Shown here: piece by piece, positions 56,621 through 64,000 of the stretch | Numbering within the stretch: the first letter of the stretch is position 1 | Layout: each line of letters opens with the position of its first letter | Source: Methanomicrobiales archaeon | GTDB lineage: Archaea; Halobacteriota; Methanomicrobia; Methanomicrobiales; Methanospirillaceae | Length of the DNA: 64,000 nucleotides | Assembly: GCA_012516785.1 (NCBI GenBank) | Contig: JAAYWH010000055.1 | Coordinates: 1 to 64,000, forward strand | Reading direction: 5' to 3' | Program-made: the position numbers and the translations under genes | Notes under the pieces: generated by a model | Seen by the model: the letters and a program-made list of their open reading frames with translations, nothing else | What the model was told of the DNA's origin: nothing | The model's database searches: none

Positions 56621-57879
56621 GAGAGAGCCCGTATCCCCTCGAGCAGCTGCTTGGTATGCGGTACTACGGGACCGACACTGCCGGGACAGGAGGGCGGCTC
56701 CGTGCTCTGCCCGAAGACTTCATTGTTGAAGAGATTCCGGGCGATATCGGCACAGAAGGCCGGTTCCTGATCTGCAGGCTGACGAAAAAGGACTGGGACC
56801 AGCAGCGGGCGGTAAAGGAGATTGCAAAACGCCTCGGCATCTCGTATAAACGGATCGGGTTTGCAGGGACCAAGGACAAGCATGCCGTCACCTCCCAGCT
56901 GATCTCAATCGAGGGGATCACTGCAGAGGAGATCGAGCAGGTCCGGATCCGGGATATCACGCTCGAGCCGGTCGGGCGATCCTCCTCCCCCCTTGCACTC
57001 GGCTCCCATGCAGCGAACCGGTTCACCATTACCATTCGGGACGCCTGTGCCGATCCGGAGATCCTCTCTCTGGTGACCGCCGCATGCCAGGACGGTATCC
57101 CGAACTACTTTGGAATCCAGCGATTCGGGGCGATCCGGCCGATCAGCCATACCACCGGGGCATATATTCTGCGGGGGGACTATGAGGCGGCAGTCTGCCA
57201 CTATATCGGGGCTGCATTTCCCGGGGAGCCCGAAGGGGTGAGGGAGGCACGCAGCTCGTTTTTGGAGCACCGGGACCCGCTCCGGTCGATCAGGGAGTTT
57301 CCGCTGCACCTGAACTACGAGCGGACGATGCTCCACCACATCGCGTCCCATCCCGGGGATTACCGTGGAGCACTCCGGATCCTCCCCCCGAAGATCCTCT
57401 CGATGCTGGTCAGTGCATACCAGTCCCTCCTGTTCAATAAGGCCCTGTCATTACGGATGGCTGAAGCGGGCAGCTTCTCCGAACCAATCCCTGGTGACCG
57501 GCTTCTCTTCCTGAACGGGAGGGAAGACCGGGTCTCTGCCGCGACTGCCGGGAACGCACGGATCCAGGTCGCGAGAGGCCGGTGCCGGATCGCCATACGG
57601 ATGCCGGGGTGCAGCGACAAGGCACTCCCCTGTACGGACACCTCGGCTATGGAACACTTCCTCTCTGATGATGGCATACAGAAGAGCGATTTCTGTACAG
57701 TATCTGACCTCGTGCATGCCCGGTTTGACGGGGCTATGCGCCCTGCCTCGCTTGCAACCGGGATCACCGCCACCCTGGAGGGGGACCGGGTAACACTTGC
57801 CTTCTCCCTTCAGCCCGGGCAGTACGCCACCACCGTGTGCAGGGAGTACATGAAAACCGATCCCCTTGCGATGATCTGA
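56617..57879 (+). CDS. truD: tRNA pseudouridine synthase TruD
   Basis: 420 residues. Pseudouridylates U13 of tRNA. The catalytic aspartate is in F-A-G-T-K-D-K-H-A-V-T near 86-96, with the F-Y-F/N-Y-F-G-I-Q-R-F-G signature near 163-171 and the TRUD insertion domain in the C-terminal half. Coupled with pth2, so both act on tRNA in the same operon. Confidence 0.95.
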   Translation: MRESPYPLEQLLGMRYYGTDTAGTGGRLRALPEDFIVEEIPGDIGTEGRFLICRLTKKDWDQQRAVKEIAKRLGISYKRIGFAGTKDKHAVTSQLISIEGITAEEIEQVRIRDITLEPVGRSSSPLALGSHAANRFTITIRDACADPEILSLVTAACQDGIPNYFGIQRFGAIRPISHTTGAYILRGDYEAAVCHYIGAAFPGEPEGVREARSSFLEHRDPLRSIREFPLHLNYERTMLHHIASHPGDYRGALRILPPKILSMLVSAYQSLLFNKALSLRMAEAGSFSEPIPGDRLLFLNGREDRVSAATAGNARIQVARGRCRIAIRMPGCSDKALPCTDTSAMEHFLSDDGIQKSDFCTVSDLVHARFDGAMRPASLATGITATLEGDRVTLAFSLQPGQYATTVCREYMKTDPLAMI

Positions 57880-58275
57880 TTGCAGGGTGAATGATCCAGG
57901 GATCGTTCCAAAACGAATGCTCCGGGGAAGGCTCTCGTGATCAACATTCCCGGGATCCATAGGGTCCGGCACTGACATTCAGTTGAACTCTCCCCGTAGT
58001 TGTTACCCGGGGGGATCCTTGGCTGGAATAGTACAGGGATATCATTCCCGGAAGTGATCTTTGGGGGATGCTCCCCTGAAGGCCAGCTACCCGAGAGACT
58101 CTCCTGGGGAAATTACCCCGGGTGTGTTCCCCTTCAGGATAATACTCGTGATGTACTCTTTCAGAACACTCCCCATGAGACATGCTGAAGATACCTCTCT
58201 CTGAGATCTGTGGAAGATACCTCTCTCTGGTATTTGAGGAAAAAAGGAACGAGCGTGAACCTTTTCAGCGGTCGT
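57880..58275. other. Intergenic stretch, 396 bp, with a two-copy repeat
   Basis: Between the convergent truD and arfC genes. Many short C/G runs (CCCGGG, CCCCGG) give it a decayed or repeat-derived look. No gene or RNA recognised. Confidence 0.4.
58187..58229. repeat. Two-copy 17-nt direct repeat
   Basis: GAAGATACCTCTCTCTG is at 58187-58203 and again at 58213-58229, an offset of 26 nt, between truD and arfC. Confidence 0.9.
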
Positions 58276-59067
58276 TCACGAGATCCGGCCGGGTTCATCG
58301 TTCAGTTGCCCGGGAGGGTAGAGCACATCATACTCGGTCACGAGGTTGGTACCGCAGAGATAGTGATCTTTCAGGACCAGCCGGATCATCTCCTCCTCCG
58401 TCTCGATATGCATACCCCCGACAAGTGACGGGGTATCAGCACCCCCGACGATGAAGGGGAGGTGGATGAGGCGGATCTCATCGACGAGGCGGTGGTGGAG
58501 CATATGCCAGTTCAGCGTGGGTCCTCCCTCGATCATCAGTTTCCTCACCCCGTACCGTGTCCGGAGAATCCTCATGAGGGTGGGGAGGTGGACATGGCCC
58601 TGCCCGGCACACACCACCTCTGCACCCCGCTTCCGGATGGCATCCACCCTGTCGGCCGGTGCCTGCTCTGAGACGGCAATGACCGTAGGAGCATCCGGGG
58701 AGAGGACATTGGCGTCAAGGGGGATATCGGCCATGCTTGAGGGGATGACCCGGATCGGGCTCTTCCCTTCCACCAGGCGGACAGTCAGGTAGGAGTTGTC
58801 AATCCGGATCGTATTTGCCCCGACCATGATGGCATCAAGGGAAGCCCTGGTCCGATGGAGCAGGATCTCGGTGGCAGGATCCATGTATTTCATCAGGATC
58901 TTGCTCGAGCTCCCTTTCTTGAGGGTCAGCTTGCCATCCGCTGTGATCTCCGACATCATCAGCACGTGGGGGCGATCAGGTGATTCCGGCACGACTACGA
59001 CCTTTGCAGGAGAAGCTTCGCCCTGATCGGTTAAAGAGGTTGGCCCCTCTGCTGCTCCCTGCCACAT
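58276..59067 (-). CDS. arfC: 2,5-diamino-6-ribosylamino-4(3H)-pyrimidinone 5'-phosphate reductase (ArfC/Rib7-like)
   Basis: 263 residues. Archaeal/fungal-type enzyme of riboflavin and F420 deazaflavin precursor synthesis; it reduces the ribosyl side chain with NADPH. The DHFR-like fold is indicated by R-P-H-V-L-M-M-S-E-I-T-A-D-G-K-L-T-L near 32-49, D-A-I-M-V-G-A-N-T-I-R near 78-88 and L-M-I-E-G-G-P-T-L-N-W. The N-terminal 30 residues are extra and the true start may be lower. Divergent from the phosphatidyltransferase gene. Confidence 0.9.
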   Translation of the reverse strand: MWQGAAEGPTSLTDQGEASPAKVVVVPESPDRPHVLMMSEITADGKLTLKKGSSSKILMKYMDPATEILLHRTRASLDAIMVGANTIRIDNSYLTVRLVEGKSPIRVIPSSMADIPLDANVLSPDAPTVIAVSEQAPADRVDAIRKRGAEVVCAGQGHVHLPTLMRILRTRYGVRKLMIEGGPTLNWHMLHHRLVDEIRLIHLPFIVGGADTPSLVGGMHIETEEEMIRLVLKDHYLCGTNLVTEYDVLYPPGQLNDEPGRIS

Positions 59068-59119
59068 TCATGACGGACGATGGCAAGTATTATCCATTGA
59101 GCTGCTGCTTAGATGATCC

Positions 59120-59752
59120 ATGAACATAACCGCACTCCGGCCCCGGCTTGTCCGTTATGTTGAGCCGATCGCCACCGTGTTCTGCAAGGCCGGCATCACC
59201 CCGAACCAGATCTCCCTTCTCTCTCTCTTCGCCGGGATGCTGTGTGCGGTATGCTATTTTTACCAGATGTTCATTCTCGGGAGTCTCTTTCTTTTCATCT
59301 CTGCTGTCCTGGACCTGGTCGATGGCAGCGTTGCCCGGCGGACCGACAGGGAAACCCGTTTTGGGGCAGTCTTTGACTGGATCGCTGACAAGTATGTGGA
59401 TGCCCTTGTCCTCCTTGGAGTCGGCCTCTCGGGCATCGCGATCCTGTCCCAGTTCGCGGACTTTCCCCCCGTCAGTGATGTTGCCATCGTTGCCGTTGCC
59501 ATCATCGGCTCCCTGATGAACACGTTCATCAAGCCGGTGGTCTATGCAGAGACGGGATACAAGGACCGAATCGGCGGAAAGATCGAGGACCCGCTTGAGG
59601 GGATCGGCTTTTTCGGGCGCCCGGAGACGATCCTCGTCCTGATCATCGGGGGGGTCACCGGGTTTATCTGGGTCTCGGTTATCCTGATCGCCCTCTGCAC
59701 CAACCTCTCGGCGCTGCAGCGGATCATCTATCTCTATGGAAGACTCTCCTGA
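59120..59752 (+). CDS. CDP-alcohol phosphatidyltransferase (probable archaetidylinositol phosphate synthase)
   Basis: 210 residues with about six membrane helices. The family motif D-x2-D-G-x2-A-R-x8-G-x3-D-x3-D is complete at about 73-95 (D-L-V-D-G-S-V-A-R-R then G-A-V-F-D-W-I-A-D). Size and N-terminus fit archaeal archaetidylinositol phosphate synthases, which couple CDP-archaeol with inositol phosphate; the head group is not proved by sequence. Its 3' end overlaps the archaeosortase gene by 29 nt, tail to tail. Confidence 0.9.
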   Translation: MNITALRPRLVRYVEPIATVFCKAGITPNQISLLSLFAGMLCAVCYFYQMFILGSLFLFISAVLDLVDGSVARRTDRETRFGAVFDWIADKYVDALVLLGVGLSGIAILSQFADFPPVSDVAIVAVAIIGSLMNTFIKPVVYAETGYKDRIGGKIEDPLEGIGFFGRPETILVLIIGGVTGFIWVSVILIALCTNLSALQRIIYLYGRLS

Positions 59753-60530
59753 CCTCCCCTGAATACAGATCGTAGAGGCCTGCCGCAAGGTCGGCGAGAC
59801 CCGGGATGATCCGGAAGAGGCCGTAGGCAATGGCGACGAGAAGAACCAGGGCGAGCAGCTCAGCTATCACGTTATGAGCCCAGAAGAAGCTCTCGTACCC
59901 GAACTCCCCGTTCCCGGCAATATCCGGGAGGAAGGGGAACCATTGTTCGGTGTAGGCGATGATCACGGCAGTGTTCCTGATCAGGTTCAGGAGGTAAATG
60001 GTGGGGACGACCAGGAGAAACGACAGGATCTTCGACCGCAGCGTGGTCGGGATGGCAAACGCAACCCCGAGCATGATGGCGATGGCCTGGATCCCGGTGC
60101 AGGCAAGGATGATCTCCACCCGGAATCCGTTCCTGATCACCATGTTCCAGGCATGGAGATCCGCCCCGAATCCAAGCGACCGGACGAGCCAGAGCGTCTG
60201 CCCGACCACCACCGAGATGAGCCAGTCACCAAGCGGGGTAAAGGCAAACGGTGCATAGATGAGGAAGGCAACGGCAGCTGCCCTTGAGAGGTGCTCGACC
60301 CTCGGGTCCCCGGCAAGGAGGTATTTTACCGTGATGTACAGGAACGGAACTGCCAGGACCGCGAGGGTGGGATACAGGAAATTGTTGATGGAGAAATAGT
60401 AGGGGACCTCGGCAAACAGGAAGAGGACGATCGCCGTCCACCCGAGGATAGCGAAATATCTCCGTGCCCTGGTGGGGATCAGGAATGCAAGAAAAAAGAT
60501 GCATGATGCAAGCACGAAGAGCTCTTTCAT
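59724..60530 (-). CDS. artA: Archaeosortase A-type transpeptidase
   Basis: About 268 residues, eight or so membrane helices. The active cysteine lies in L-A-C-T-G-I-Q-A near 143-150, the arginine in L-I-R-N-T-A near 184-189 and the histidine in W-A-H-N-V near 217-221. The enzyme cuts PGF-CTERM type tails of secreted proteins and links them to archaeal lipid. The ATG at 60530 removes a poor N-terminus that begins at 60578. No PGF-CTERM substrate is seen in this window. Confidence 0.92.
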   Translation of the reverse strand: MKELFVLASCIFFLAFLIPTRARRYFAILGWTAIVLFLFAEVPYYFSINNFLYPTLAVLAVPFLYITVKYLLAGDPRVEHLSRAAAVAFLIYAPFAFTPLGDWLISVVVGQTLWLVRSLGFGADLHAWNMVIRNGFRVEIILACTGIQAIAIMLGVAFAIPTTLRSKILSFLLVVPTIYLLNLIRNTAVIIAYTEQWFPFLPDIAGNGEFGYESFFWAHNVIAELLALVLLVAIAYGLFRIIPGLADLAAGLYDLYSGEVRRVFHRDR

Positions 60531-60648
60531 CCCTGTATGGTTCGTCGCACAATGAAAAAAGGGTTTCCGATTGGGCATAGTGCTGATTGGAGAGCGTTCC
60601 GACGTTCTCCGGAGCTTTAATCATGAATGTGCACAAATTAATGAACCA

Positions 60649-60960
60649 ATGTTCTGTCCTGAGTGCAAGAGCCTGATGATATCCTCGGCGGGCCAGCTCA
60701 AATGCCGGAAGTGCGGGTACATCAGGAAGATCACCGAAAAAGACCAGCTCCAGAAGACGAGGAAGCGGAGTGAAAAGGAGATCGTTATCGTCGAGGAGGA
60801 GGGTTCGATCCCGACCCTCCCGACGATCGCGATCAAGTGCCCCAAGTGCGAGAACAACCTTGCATTCTGGTGGCTCCGCCAGCTCCGGGCTGCAGACGAG
60901 AGCGAGGTCAGGTTCTTCCGGTGCACCGTCTGCGGGCATACCTGGCGGCAGTACGATTAA
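60649..60960 (+). CDS. tfs: Transcription factor S (TFIIS/RPB9-like)
   Basis: 103 residues, two zinc ribbons. The N-terminal one is M-F-C-P-E-C with C-R-K-C-G, the C-terminal one K-C-P-K-C with C-T-V-C-G-H-T-W-R. The acidic hairpin A-D-E-S-E-V-R-F carries the D-E pair that stimulates transcript cleavage by RNA polymerase, so it is a TFS and not an RPB9 subunit. Confidence 0.95.
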   Translation: MFCPECKSLMISSAGQLKCRKCGYIRKITEKDQLQKTRKRSEKEIVIVEEEGSIPTLPTIAIKCPKCENNLAFWWLRQLRAADESEVRFFRCTVCGHTWRQYD

Positions 60961-61263
60961 CGTATCTCTGTATCCGACGGAATGAAAAATCTCCGTCCCT
61001 GATGGGATGAAAAAAACCCTGTCCCACTCCCTTTACGCCGGATTTTGAGAGCAAAAAGGGTCGGAACCTGGTGAATAGTCACCTCCTCTTCTTTGGCAGT
61101 CGGTCTTTTAGGGGGGGGCCTGGGATCCCCGAAGATGCAGATCCCGTCCCGCCGTCGGAGCTTTCTTGGTACGATCCCCCATCAGATCCCTGCACTCAAA
61201 AAGCCACGGCAGGTATCCGGGAGGCAGGTGCCGATCCTTCTCCGGAATTCGATAGTCCCCCTT
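60961..61263. other. Intergenic stretch, 303 bp, no gene recognised
   Basis: Between convergent tfs and trmO. The near repeat [A/G]TCTC[T/C]GT-CC at 60963-60975 and 60989-60999 is weak. Nothing else seen. Confidence 0.35.
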
Positions 61264-61806
61264 CTAGTGAAACCGTTCATCAGACCTGACGAATGCTGCA
61301 TGGTGGGAGACTCCATCAAGCCACCCGGCCTTTGCATTGCTGTAGGAATCAAACGCAGGTACATAGGGCTTGATGTCCAGGAGCGGGGTGCCATCAAGGA
61401 TGTCCACATCCTCGATCGCCAGGATGGTTCCCTTTATCCCGGTGAGCTGAACGATCGAGAGGCCGATCGCGTTTGGCCGTTTTGGTGCCCGCGTCGCGAA
61501 GACCCCGTGGGACCGGGGATCGAGGAAGGGTGTCACTTCAAGCGAATACCCCTGGCAGCGATGAAACGCATAGATCAGGATGAGATGGGAGAATTCCTCA
61601 ACATCGCGAAGACCTGCAATGAACTCCTGACGGATCTCGATCGTTCCCTTTATCCCCTTTGCCCCCGACGGCTGGATCGGCATTCCTGCGAGATCGGAGA
61701 AGGGGGAATGAACGATCCCTATCGGCGTATAGGTAAACGGTGAAGAGAAATCGGTGGACTGACCGCTGTCTTCGGATTCCAGCGCCTTGTGTTCGTTTCC
61801 TTTCAT
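61264..61806 (-). CDS. trmO: tRNA t6A37 N6-methyltransferase TrmO
   Basis: 180 residues of the TrmO/YaeB (UPF0066) family, a SAM-dependent beta-barrel methylase that acts on t6A at tRNA-Thr position 37. Signatures: P-I-G-I-V-H-S-P-F near 28-36, H-L-I-L-I-Y-A-F-H, and G-V-F-A-T-R-A-P-K-R-P-N-A-I-G-L-S near 103-119. The first 25 residues are extra and charged. Start overlaps the stop of the DUF364 gene (TGATG), so they are cotranscribed. Confidence 0.95.
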   Translation of the reverse strand: MKGNEHKALESEDSGQSTDFSSPFTYTPIGIVHSPFSDLAGMPIQPSGAKGIKGTIEIRQEFIAGLRDVEEFSHLILIYAFHRCQGYSLEVTPFLDPRSHGVFATRAPKRPNAIGLSIVQLTGIKGTILAIEDVDILDGTPLLDIKPYVPAFDSYSNAKAGWLDGVSHHAAFVRSDERFH

Positions 61807-62576
61807 CAGCTGACCCCCCTCTCTTTTCCCGGGAGCGGACCCGGGCGCGTGAATGCCAGGAGGCGGACGCCGGAAACCTGTCTGAATATCGCACCCTGCC
61901 CGATACAGCTCATCACAGCGGTCTCGTCCACAACACGAGAACCGGCGATTATGGTTGCACCGTGATCAAAAAGGACTGGTGAGAGTGGTGTGCTGGGTCC
62001 GAGCACCATGACCAGAGCGTCAGGACTGCACAGGTCGAGCAGATGATCGAGGGTATGGTTGATCAGTGCACTTCCGGTCAGTGCCACCACATCTGCCCTG
62101 GGAATGAGACTCCCCGCAGAGTCCGCGGGGTACTCATCGCCGAAGGGATACTGCTCGATCACCCAGAGGTTGGATGCAAGGGTACGGAGTTTGGGGATGA
62201 AAGGAAAATGACCCACCAGTGCAATATTTTTCCCGACCCCTTCTTTCATCAGTACCTCAGACGCGTTCATCTCGACGGCATCCCGCTCATCGGGGGCAAG
62301 GAGGGAGTTGATAGCAGCCACTCCGATCGCGGCCTCAAGGCTGTTCTCTGACAGGGCATATGCAGCCAGTTCCTGTGCGCTTTTCAGGGATAACCGCCCC
62401 GCATCACGCACAACGGTCGTGTGGTCATGGGGTTTATCGCTGATCACTGTCGTGGCAAGGCCGCAGTGGCTGCTACAGACGGCGGTCCAGTGGGCACCGA
62501 CCAGAACAGCCCGGACCGGGACCGGACTGCCCGGCAGAGTGGCAAGAAGGTCTTTAATAATACCTGTTTTTTTCAT
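61806..62576 (-). CDS. DUF364 family, putative heavy-metal chelation protein
   Basis: 256 residues with a DUF4213-like N-domain and a Rossmann-like DUF364 C-domain (N-I-A-L-V-G-H-F-P-F-I near 117-127, A-D-V-V-A-L-T-G-S-A-L-I-N near 162-174, M-V-L-G-P-S-T-P near 192-199). Such proteins occur beside metal-cofactor genes in anaerobes. First gene of a two-gene operon with trmO. Reaction unknown. Confidence 0.88.
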   Translation of the reverse strand: MKKTGIIKDLLATLPGSPVPVRAVLVGAHWTAVCSSHCGLATTVISDKPHDHTTVVRDAGRLSLKSAQELAAYALSENSLEAAIGVAAINSLLAPDERDAVEMNASEVLMKEGVGKNIALVGHFPFIPKLRTLASNLWVIEQYPFGDEYPADSAGSLIPRADVVALTGSALINHTLDHLLDLCSPDALVMVLGPSTPLSPVLFDHGATIIAGSRVVDETAVMSCIGQGAIFRQVSGVRLLAFTRPGPLPGKERGVS

Positions 62577-62955
62577 TGAGGTTCCACCATTCCGGCATAC
62601 CCCGGATCACCACAAGGATAACGGAAATGCCCGGAGCCGCATCCGGTTATGATGAAGAGGGGTACGTTGCTCTGATGGTGAAGAGGGGTACGTTGCTTAT
62701 ATGTACATTATTATGCTCATATGAGTAAATAATAGAGCAGGAGTTACCCAACCCGCTGGGATGTGTTTGGTTCACGTTCGGGAGGACGATGATGCACATC
62801 CCCCCCTCACTCAATCCCATTGCCGGATTGGTACAAAACACACTATTAAGAGGAGGGTGGACCAGGTAACTCTCATTGCCATACTCCGGGAGCAGGAGCC
62901 CGAAAGAACAGGATAATACATCCCGGGTCGATCCTGGAGAAGGAGGTGATTGTGG
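62577..62955. other. Intergenic stretch, 379 bp, divergent promoters and repeats
   Basis: Holds the 19-nt two-copy repeat and an AT-rich island (62690-62735) with TATA-like sequences both ways (CTTATATGT; CATATAAG on the minus strand) and the 10-bp palindrome CTCATATGAG at 62716-62725. No coding character. Confidence 0.5.
62653..62697. repeat. Two-copy 19-nt direct repeat
   Basis: TGAAGAGGGGTACGTTGCT is present at 62653-62671 and again at 62679-62697, an offset of 26 nt, next to the AT-rich promoter island. Confidence 0.9.
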
Positions 62956-63294
62956 ATGAAGAAAGTGATCATCTTTGCCGGTCTGATCCTGGTGGTGATA
63001 CTGGCAACAGGGGGTGCATCCGCCTCAGAGGCTTCTTTCTGGGAGGGGTATACAGCAAGCTACCTCGAAAAATTCGGGGAGGACAAGTATGCGATCAAGA
63101 CTGCCCCCCTTGACGCTGAAGGATATACCGCACGCTACCTCGAAAAATTCGGGGAGGACAAGTATGCGATCAAGATTAACCCTCTTGACAGGGAGGGGTA
63201 TATTGCACGCTACCTTGAAATTTTTGGGGAGGACAGGTTCAGGAACGCAACGGATCCGTTCACCTGGAATACCTATCCCTCTGATTATTTCTGA
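62956..63294 (+). CDS. Small secreted protein with three 25-residue repeats
   Basis: 112 residues. The ATG at 62956 follows a very strong Shine-Dalgarno AGGAGGTGAT at 62941-62950. Residues 1-23 are a cleavable-type signal peptide ending A-S-A. The mature part is three tandem 25-residue units: E-G-Y-T-x-x-Y-L-E-K-F-G-E-D-K-Y-A-I-K, ending N-A-T-D-P-F-T-W-N-T-Y-P-S-D-Y-F. A 42-nt core is identical in the first two units (63059-63100 and 63134-63175). No cysteine in the mature part, no membrane anchor. I do not recognise the family. Related gene at 63773. Confidence 0.85.
   Translation: MKKVIIFAGLILVVILATGGASASEASFWEGYTASYLEKFGEDKYAIKTAPLDAEGYTARYLEKFGEDKYAIKINPLDREGYIARYLEIFGEDRFRNATDPFTWNTYPSDYF
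63059..63250 (+). repeat. 75-bp tandem coding repeats
   Basis: Units begin near 63059, 63134 and 63209. The first two share 42 identical nt (GCTACCTCGAAAAATTCGG and on), including synonymous sites; the third is diverged. This indicates a recent duplication of one unit. Confidence 0.9.
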
Positions 63295-63772
63295 ACGTTT
63301 GGTCCAAGACAGGTATGGACTGGCAAATACACCGATCACCGATCTGGTCTCCTTCCGTGATAAGATGCACCGGTCTGCCCTTGTATGACCCTTTTCCCTG
63401 TGCTGAAATGAATGCCCTGTGCTGAAATGATGGCGTCTTGATGTGACGCATGGAAACGCAGGAAAAACGGTTCCTATTCTCTTATAAAGCTGGTCTGTGC
63501 CCTGGGTCCGGATGCCTTGCTGCACACCCACGTGGTTGTGCCCTTTGCCGATATCATCAAGGATGACGTATGTCACTCCAATCGGGACGAAGCCTGCAAC
63601 AGCTCACATACCCACCTCCATCACACCCCGTTTTATCGGTTCCCAGGGGAGAGCAATCATACCAATGTTTAATTAGGGAGTAGTCTATCTATCTCACATT
63701 TCTCTATTCCCGATATGAAATCCAAATGAGGCAGTTAGTGAGGATCCCATCAATGCACTTCAGAGATGATGA
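63295..63772. other. Intergenic stretch, 478 bp, with a tandem repeat
   Basis: Separates the two secreted-repeat genes. Contains a 19-nt tandem duplication and an AT-rich piece near 63660-63720 that probably holds the promoter of the next gene. No RNA gene recognised. Confidence 0.45.
63396..63430. repeat. Two-copy 16-nt direct repeat, 19-nt period
   Basis: CCCTGTGCTGAAATGA occurs at 63396-63411 and again at 63415-63430. Confidence 0.9.
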
Positions 63773-64000
63773 ATGATGAGAGGGAGGATACTGATCGTGG
63801 CAGGCCTGATGCTGTTCCTGGTGACCGTGCTCGGGATTGCGTCGGCTGACGAGGTGGATACCTGGGAGGGATATGACCAGTATTACCTTGAACGGTTTGG
63901 GGAAGATCACTATTCGCTGGTCTTTGATACGATCTCCCCAGAGGAAGCAGGAGATCTCTGGGAGAAATGGCACCGCGAGGGAAGTGCGGACACACCCACT
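63773..64000 (+). CDS. Secreted repeat protein, paralogue of the upstream gene, cut by the window end
   Basis: At least 76 residues, open to the window edge. Start at one of two tandem ATGs (63773 or 63776). Signal peptide with R-G-R-I-L-I-V-A-G-L-M-L-F-L-V-T-V-L-G-I-A-S-A. The mature part starts D-E-V-D-T-W-E-G-Y-D-Q-Y-Y-L-E-R-F-G-E-D-H-Y-S-L, the same unit as the 62956 protein, then diverges (E-E-A-G-D-L-W-E-K-W-H). The C-terminus is not seen. Confidence 0.8.
   Translation, partial: MMRGRILIVAGLMLFLVTVLGIASADEVDTWEGYDQYYLERFGEDHYSLVFDTISPEEAGDLWEKWHREGSADTPT

Noticed and set aside
62647-62841. Possible 64-codon minus-strand gene between DUF364 and the secreted protein
   Set aside because: It overlaps the repeats and AT-rich promoter island and has no recognisable pattern.

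Overview
The window reads as a chromosomal segment of a hydrogenotrophic methanogen, most likely of the order Methanomicrobiales. This is an inference from gene content. It carries archaeal information-processing genes (aCPSF1, archaeal-type proteasome beta subunit, TFS, Pelota, Sec61 beta, Hef, intron-containing tRNA-Trp) and methanogen cofactor genes (CofE for F420, Fae-Hps, ArfC). It also carries bacterial-type genes that this order is known for or could have acquired: GyrAB and a complete RuvCAB operon. Base composition is GC-rich and coding density is high. I see no transposase, integrase, phage gene or CRISPR array.

Layout. 1-5184: translation quality control (ABCE1, an EMC6-like membrane protein, the RqcH/NFACT protein and Pelota). 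5300-13200: F420 ligase, Sec61 beta, an amidohydrolase, UspA and four-CBS proteins, proteasome beta, aCPSF1/FttA and an MFS transporter. 13191-23695: Ppx/GppA phosphatase, a DtxR-znuA-znuC-znuB metal uptake operon, ruvCAB, a CHAD protein and polyphosphate kinase. 23991-31060: small conserved genes, AmrS radical SAM enzyme, archaeal UMP kinase, tRNA-Pro, endonuclease III, PiT phosphate transporter with its DUF47 partner, tRNA-Ala and NAPRTase. 31103-36727: a two-gene methylthioadenosine salvage operon, an acyl-CoA ligase, a tRNA-Trp whose intron is a box C/D guide RNA, and Fae-Hps. 36892-38945: an operon of six small proteins I cannot assign to any described system. 39313-47100: MBL hydrolase, HTH protein, GlyRS, Hef and small conserved genes. 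47101-54767: gyrA, gyrB, a small unknown gene and a CbiMNQO-type cobalt/nickel ECF transporter. 54827-62576: geranylgeranyl reductase, Pth2-TruD, ArfC, a CDP-alcohol phosphatidyltransferase facing an archaeosortase, TFS, TrmO and a DUF364 protein. 62956-64000: two related small secreted repeat proteins, the second cut by the window end.

Two places look least explained. The first is the 36892-38945 operon: a beta-barrel protein with an 11-residue-repeat tail, a membrane-anchored coiled coil, three paralogous small coiled-coil proteins sharing a Y-[LF]-D ... W-x-L motif, and an eight-cysteine zinc protein. The second is the pair of secreted 25-residue-repeat proteins at the right end. Other notable points are a perfect palindrome with NikR-like half-sites in front of the ECF transporter operon, an inverted repeat in front of the dtxR-znu operon, a sharp low-GC patch inside amrS, and a scatter of two-copy short direct repeats in intergenic DNA.

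Starts were moved inward from the longest frame where a Shine-Dalgarno-like sequence, operon overlap or the usual family N-terminus supported it. Residue positions are counted by eye and approximate.
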